A stretch of 64,000 nucleotides of DNA from JBFLVT01 sp036804525 (lineage in GTDB: Bacteria > Bacillota > Desulfotomaculia > Desulfotomaculales > JASEER01): assembly GCA_036804525.1 (NCBI GenBank), contig DAIRSE010000010.1, positions 1-64,000 on the forward strand. The letters are read 5' to 3'. A program made the position numbers and the translations under genes. Each line of letters opens with the position of its first letter. The first letter of the stretch is position 1. This document shows, piece by piece, positions 61,624-64,000 of the stretch. Under the pieces are notes generated by a model that was given only the letters and a program-made list of their open reading frames with translations, did not search any database and was not told where the DNA came from.

Positions 61624-62367
61624 ATGTTGCTTAGCGGCAAAGTTGCCATCATTACGGGTGCATCGCGCGGGATCGGTCGTGCAATTGCTCTTGAGCTGGC
61701 ACGCCAGGGCGCCGATGTCGTGGTTAATTACGTCAGCAATGCCGCAGCCGCTGAAGAGGTCGTAACCGCTATTGGTCTTTTGGGACGGCGCGCAATCGCC
61801 CACCGCGCCGATGTTTCCGATGCTGCCCAGGCAGCGGAGATGGTGGAGCGGTGCCTGAAAGAACTGGGGCGCCTTGACATCGTGGTAAATAATGCGGGCA
61901 TAACCCGTGATAACCTAGTCCTGCGCATGAAAGAGGATGACTGGGACCGGGTTTTGTCAGTTAACCTTAAGGGAGCCTTCAACCTGTCTAAGAGCTGTTT
62001 AAAGCCGCTCCTGAAAGCTAGGGCCGGGCGTATCATCAACATCAGCTCTGTAATCGGCCTCAGGGGCAACGCCGGCCAGGCGAATTACGCCGCCGCCAAG
62101 GCCGGATTGTTGGGCTTGACCAAGTCGCTGGCCAAGGAGCTCGGTTCGCGTAACATTACTGTTAATGCCGTTGCTCCGGGTTTTATCGTGACGGAGATGA
62201 CCGATGCGCTTCCCAAAGAGGTAAAAGAGAAGATACTGGGCGAGATTCCGCTCGGCCGGTTCGGCCAGCCCGAAGAAGTAGCCGGCCTGGTGGCCTTCCT
62301 TGCCTCGGACGCTGCAAGTTATATTACCGGCCAAGTTATCTCCGTGGACGGGGGCATGGCTGTATAG
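61624..62367 (+). CDS. fabG: 3-oxoacyl-ACP reductase
   Basis: A 247-residue SDR enzyme reducing ketoacyl-ACP with NADPH. TGASRGIGRAIA (cofactor loop), NNAG, INISSVIGLRG and the YAAAK active site are present. The ATG at 61624 follows AGGAGG just past the fabD stop; the longer frame upstream is fabD shadow. A GAGACCGAGAG word repeat begins 7 nt after its stop. Confidence 0.97.
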   Translation: MLLSGKVAIITGASRGIGRAIALELARQGADVVVNYVSNAAAAEEVVTAIGLLGRRAIAHRADVSDAAQAAEMVERCLKELGRLDIVVNNAGITRDNLVLRMKEDDWDRVLSVNLKGAFNLSKSCLKPLLKARAGRIINISSVIGLRGNAGQANYAAAKAGLLGLTKSLAKELGSRNITVNAVAPGFIVTEMTDALPKEVKEKILGEIPLGRFGQPEEVAGLVAFLASDAASYITGQVISVDGGMAV

Positions 62368-62374
62368 ATTAAAG

Positions 62375-62400
62375 GAGACCGAGAGCGAGAGACCGAAAGC
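62375..62400. repeat. GAGACCGAGAGCGAGAGACCG word repeat after fabG
   Basis: Imperfect GAGACCGA/GAGCGAGA words follow the fabG stop, like the arrays after hslU, tsf and moaA. A TGTATG-N5-CATACA dyad lies further on, in the leader of acpP. Confidence 0.5.
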
Positions 62401-62523
62401 AGGCCGCAGCAACGTGTAGACCCCCGGCCTTGTGGCCAAATTGTGTTAAAACCTTGTATGTTTTTCATACAGTGTTTTTGCATACCTTCTCCGATCTTTT
62501 TCAGGAAGGGGGTGAAAGTAGGG

Positions 62524-62754
62524 ATGAACACGTTTGACAAGGTCAAAGAAATCATTGTCGAGCAGCTTGGTGTTGAAGAGGATGAGGTAACTCCCGAAGC
62601 TTCTTTCGTGGATGATCTTGGAGCGGACTCTCTGGATCTGGTAGAGCTGGTTATGGCTTTTGAAGAAGCTTTTGATACCGAAATCCCTGACGATGAGGCT
62701 GAAAAGATTCGGACTGTTGGAGACGCCGTCAGGTATATCCAGGAGCGTCAGTAA
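62524..62754 (+). CDS. acpP: Acyl carrier protein
   Basis: A 76-residue acidic ACP with the phosphopantetheine serine in DDLGADSLDLVEL. The ATG at 62524 follows AAGGGGGTGA. It is separated from fabG by 156 nt with a word repeat and may have its own promoter; fabF follows after 30 nt. Confidence 0.97.
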   Translation: MNTFDKVKEIIVEQLGVEEDEVTPEASFVDDLGADSLDLVELVMAFEEAFDTEIPDDEAEKIRTVGDAVRYIQERQ

Positions 62755-62784
62755 CAGTCTTTTCGCCCCCTGGGAGGTGTAGTC

Positions 62785-64000
62785 TTGCGGGTACGGACAG
62801 TAGTAACCGGTTTGGGTCTGATCTCTCCCCTTGGGTTGGGTGTTAAGACCTTTTGGGAGGCCCTGGTGGCCGGAAAGTCGGGGATCAGGAGAATCACGCA
62901 GTTCGATGCGTCAAATTTTCGTACCCAAATAGCCGGCGAGGTACCCGATTTCGATCCCGTACAGTTTATTGACAAGAAGGAAGCCCGCCGTATGGACCGC
63001 TACACGCAATTCGCGGTGGCAGCCACGGGATTGGCCATTGAAGATGCCGGACTTAGTTTTGACAGCCTGAAGCGTGACCGCGTCGGAGTTGTTTTAGGCT
63101 CTGGCATCGGCGGTATGCGGACCCTGGAAGAACAGGCGAGGATCCTGTTTGAGCGCGGACCGGAGCGGGTTTCCCCTTTCTTTGTCCCGATGATGATCGG
63201 CAACATGGCTGCGGCGCAGATAGCCCTGACTTACCGTCTCTGCGGGCCCAACGCTACTGTGGTTACTGCCTGCGCGTCGAGCAACAACGCTATCGGCGAC
63301 GCCTGCCAAATCCTCCGGCGTGGCGAGGCTGACGTCATGATCACCGGTGGGACGGAGGCGGCCATTACCCCGCTGGCACTGGCAGGGTTTTGTGCAATGA
63401 AAGCACTTTCGACGCGTAACGACGAACCGGAAAAGGCCAGCCGGCCGTTCGATGCCGGACGGGACGGCTTTGTGATGGCCGAGGGGAGCGCCATTCTTGT
63501 TGTTGAGACCGAAGAGCATGCGCTGAAGCGGGGAGCGCGCATCTATGCGGAAATTTGTGGCTACGGCTCAACTTGTGACGCCTACCACATTACCGCTCCT
63601 GATCCGGAAGGGACGGGTGCTGCGCATTCAATGATTAAGGCTATGACCGATGCCGGCGTGACGGCGGATGAGGTAGATTACATTAACGCCCACGGAACTT
63701 CAACTCCTCTGGGGGATGTAGCTGAGGTTAAGGCGATTAAACGAGCTCTTGGGCCGGCTGCGGCGAAGGTGGCGATCAGTTCGTCCAAGTCCATGACCGG
63801 CCATCTTTTGGGAGCGGCCGGGGGGATCGAGGCTGCTGCCTGTGCCCTGGCGATTGCCAATGAGGTAATCCCGCCGACTATTAACTACGAGCAGCCTGAT
63901 CCGGAATGCGACCTTGATTTTGTTCCGAATAAAGCCCGTAAGGCTAAAGTGAGAGTAGCCCTGTCCAACGCCTTTGGTTTTGGGGGGCATAATGCCACCC
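62785..64000 (+). CDS. fabF: Beta-ketoacyl-ACP synthase II, 3' end outside the window
   Basis: The first 405 codons of KAS II, the main chain-elongating condensing enzyme. The catalytic Cys is in VTACASSNNA, His residues in NAHGTSTPLGD and SMTGHLLGAAG, and the C-terminal ALSNAFGFGGHNA motif is reached just at the window edge, so only a few residues are missing. The TTG at 62785 follows GGGAGGTG. Confidence 0.95.
   Translation, partial: MRVRTVVTGLGLISPLGLGVKTFWEALVAGKSGIRRITQFDASNFRTQIAGEVPDFDPVQFIDKKEARRMDRYTQFAVAATGLAIEDAGLSFDSLKRDRVGVVLGSGIGGMRTLEEQARILFERGPERVSPFFVPMMIGNMAAAQIALTYRLCGPNATVVTACASSNNAIGDACQILRRGEADVMITGGTEAAITPLALAGFCAMKALSTRNDEPEKASRPFDAGRDGFVMAEGSAILVVETEEHALKRGARIYAEICGYGSTCDAYHITAPDPEGTGAAHSMIKAMTDAGVTADEVDYINAHGTSTPLGDVAEVKAIKRALGPAAAKVAISSSKSMTGHLLGAAGGIEAAACALAIANEVIPPTINYEQPDPECDLDFVPNKARKAKVRVALSNAFGFGGHNAT

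Overview
The window reads as a chromosomal core segment of a spore-forming, anaerobic, Gram-positive bacterium of the class Clostridia. The fit is best with the Peptococcaceae (Desulfotomaculum/Pelotomaculum-like), although the genus is an inference. Evidence is the spore genes (spoVR, SASPs, gpr, ytvI-like, ylbJ), CodY, the clostridial order of translation, lipid and fatty-acid genes, moderately high GC, strong AGGAGG-type ribosome binding sites, many TTG/GTG starts, a periplasm-facing formate-dehydrogenase-type module and a 2-hydroxyacyl-CoA dehydratase activase system. No rRNA, tRNA, CRISPR array, prophage or intact insertion sequence was seen.

Layout. 1-11 kb is accessory: an unknown small protein, a PocR-PAS-GGDEF-HD-GYP signalling protein, then a minus-strand block (COG2509 flavoprotein, AbiV-like protein, Cys-rich small protein, alpha/beta hydrolase with a Cys nucleophile, YkgJ-type Cys-cluster protein), an MFS transporter and spoVR. 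11-14.2 kb is a split NHEJ system (ku, ligase, LigD-type polymerase) with a spore-DNA protein gene inserted. 14.3-22.6 kb is dprA-topA-trmFO-xerC-hslV-hslU-codY. 22.8-34 kb is rpsB, tsf, pyrH-frr-PASTA protein, uppS-cdsA-ytvI-like-dxr-rseP-ispG-proS. 34-36.2 kb is an NfeD/slipin pair. 36.2-37.4 kb is a Moco riboswitch plus moaA. 37.5-41.2 kb is the riboflavin operon ribD-ribE-ribBA-ribH from a consensus sigma-A promoter with no FMN riboswitch. 41.5-44.2 kb is a cNMP/CBS/DUF294 nucleotidyltransferase with an exonuclease. 44.2-50 kb, on the minus strand, holds a formate-dehydrogenase-type beta/gamma pair without catalytic subunit, rpmB, and an acyl-CoA dehydratase activase with an internally duplicated partner. 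50-54 kb is recG, two SASP genes and gpr. 54-57.6 kb is rsmD-coaD-coiled coil, ylbJ, yceD-rpmF. 57.7-64 kb is the fatty-acid operon plsX-fabH-fabK-fabD-fabG-acpP-fabF, with fabF running off the end.

How it works together. Sporulation and germination run through the segment: SASPs coat spore DNA, GPR degrades them at germination, and Ku, ligase and polymerase beside a SASP gene could repair spore DNA breaks. Isoprenoid (dxr, ispG, uppS), phospholipid (cdsA, plsX) and fatty-acid genes supply the envelope, with RseP beside them.

Unexplained structure lies mostly between genes: (a) degenerate arrays of 7-10 bp words, several starting at or just after a stop codon; (b) a small MITE-like family with 14-bp terminal inverted repeats, one copy of which supplies the last 13 codons of a gene; (c) a GGGGCTGTTGAAAAAC-ended palindromic element. 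Other notable points are a GPR apparently lacking its zymogen propeptide, a truncated SASP paralogue, and a formate-dehydrogenase-type electron module without its catalytic subunit.
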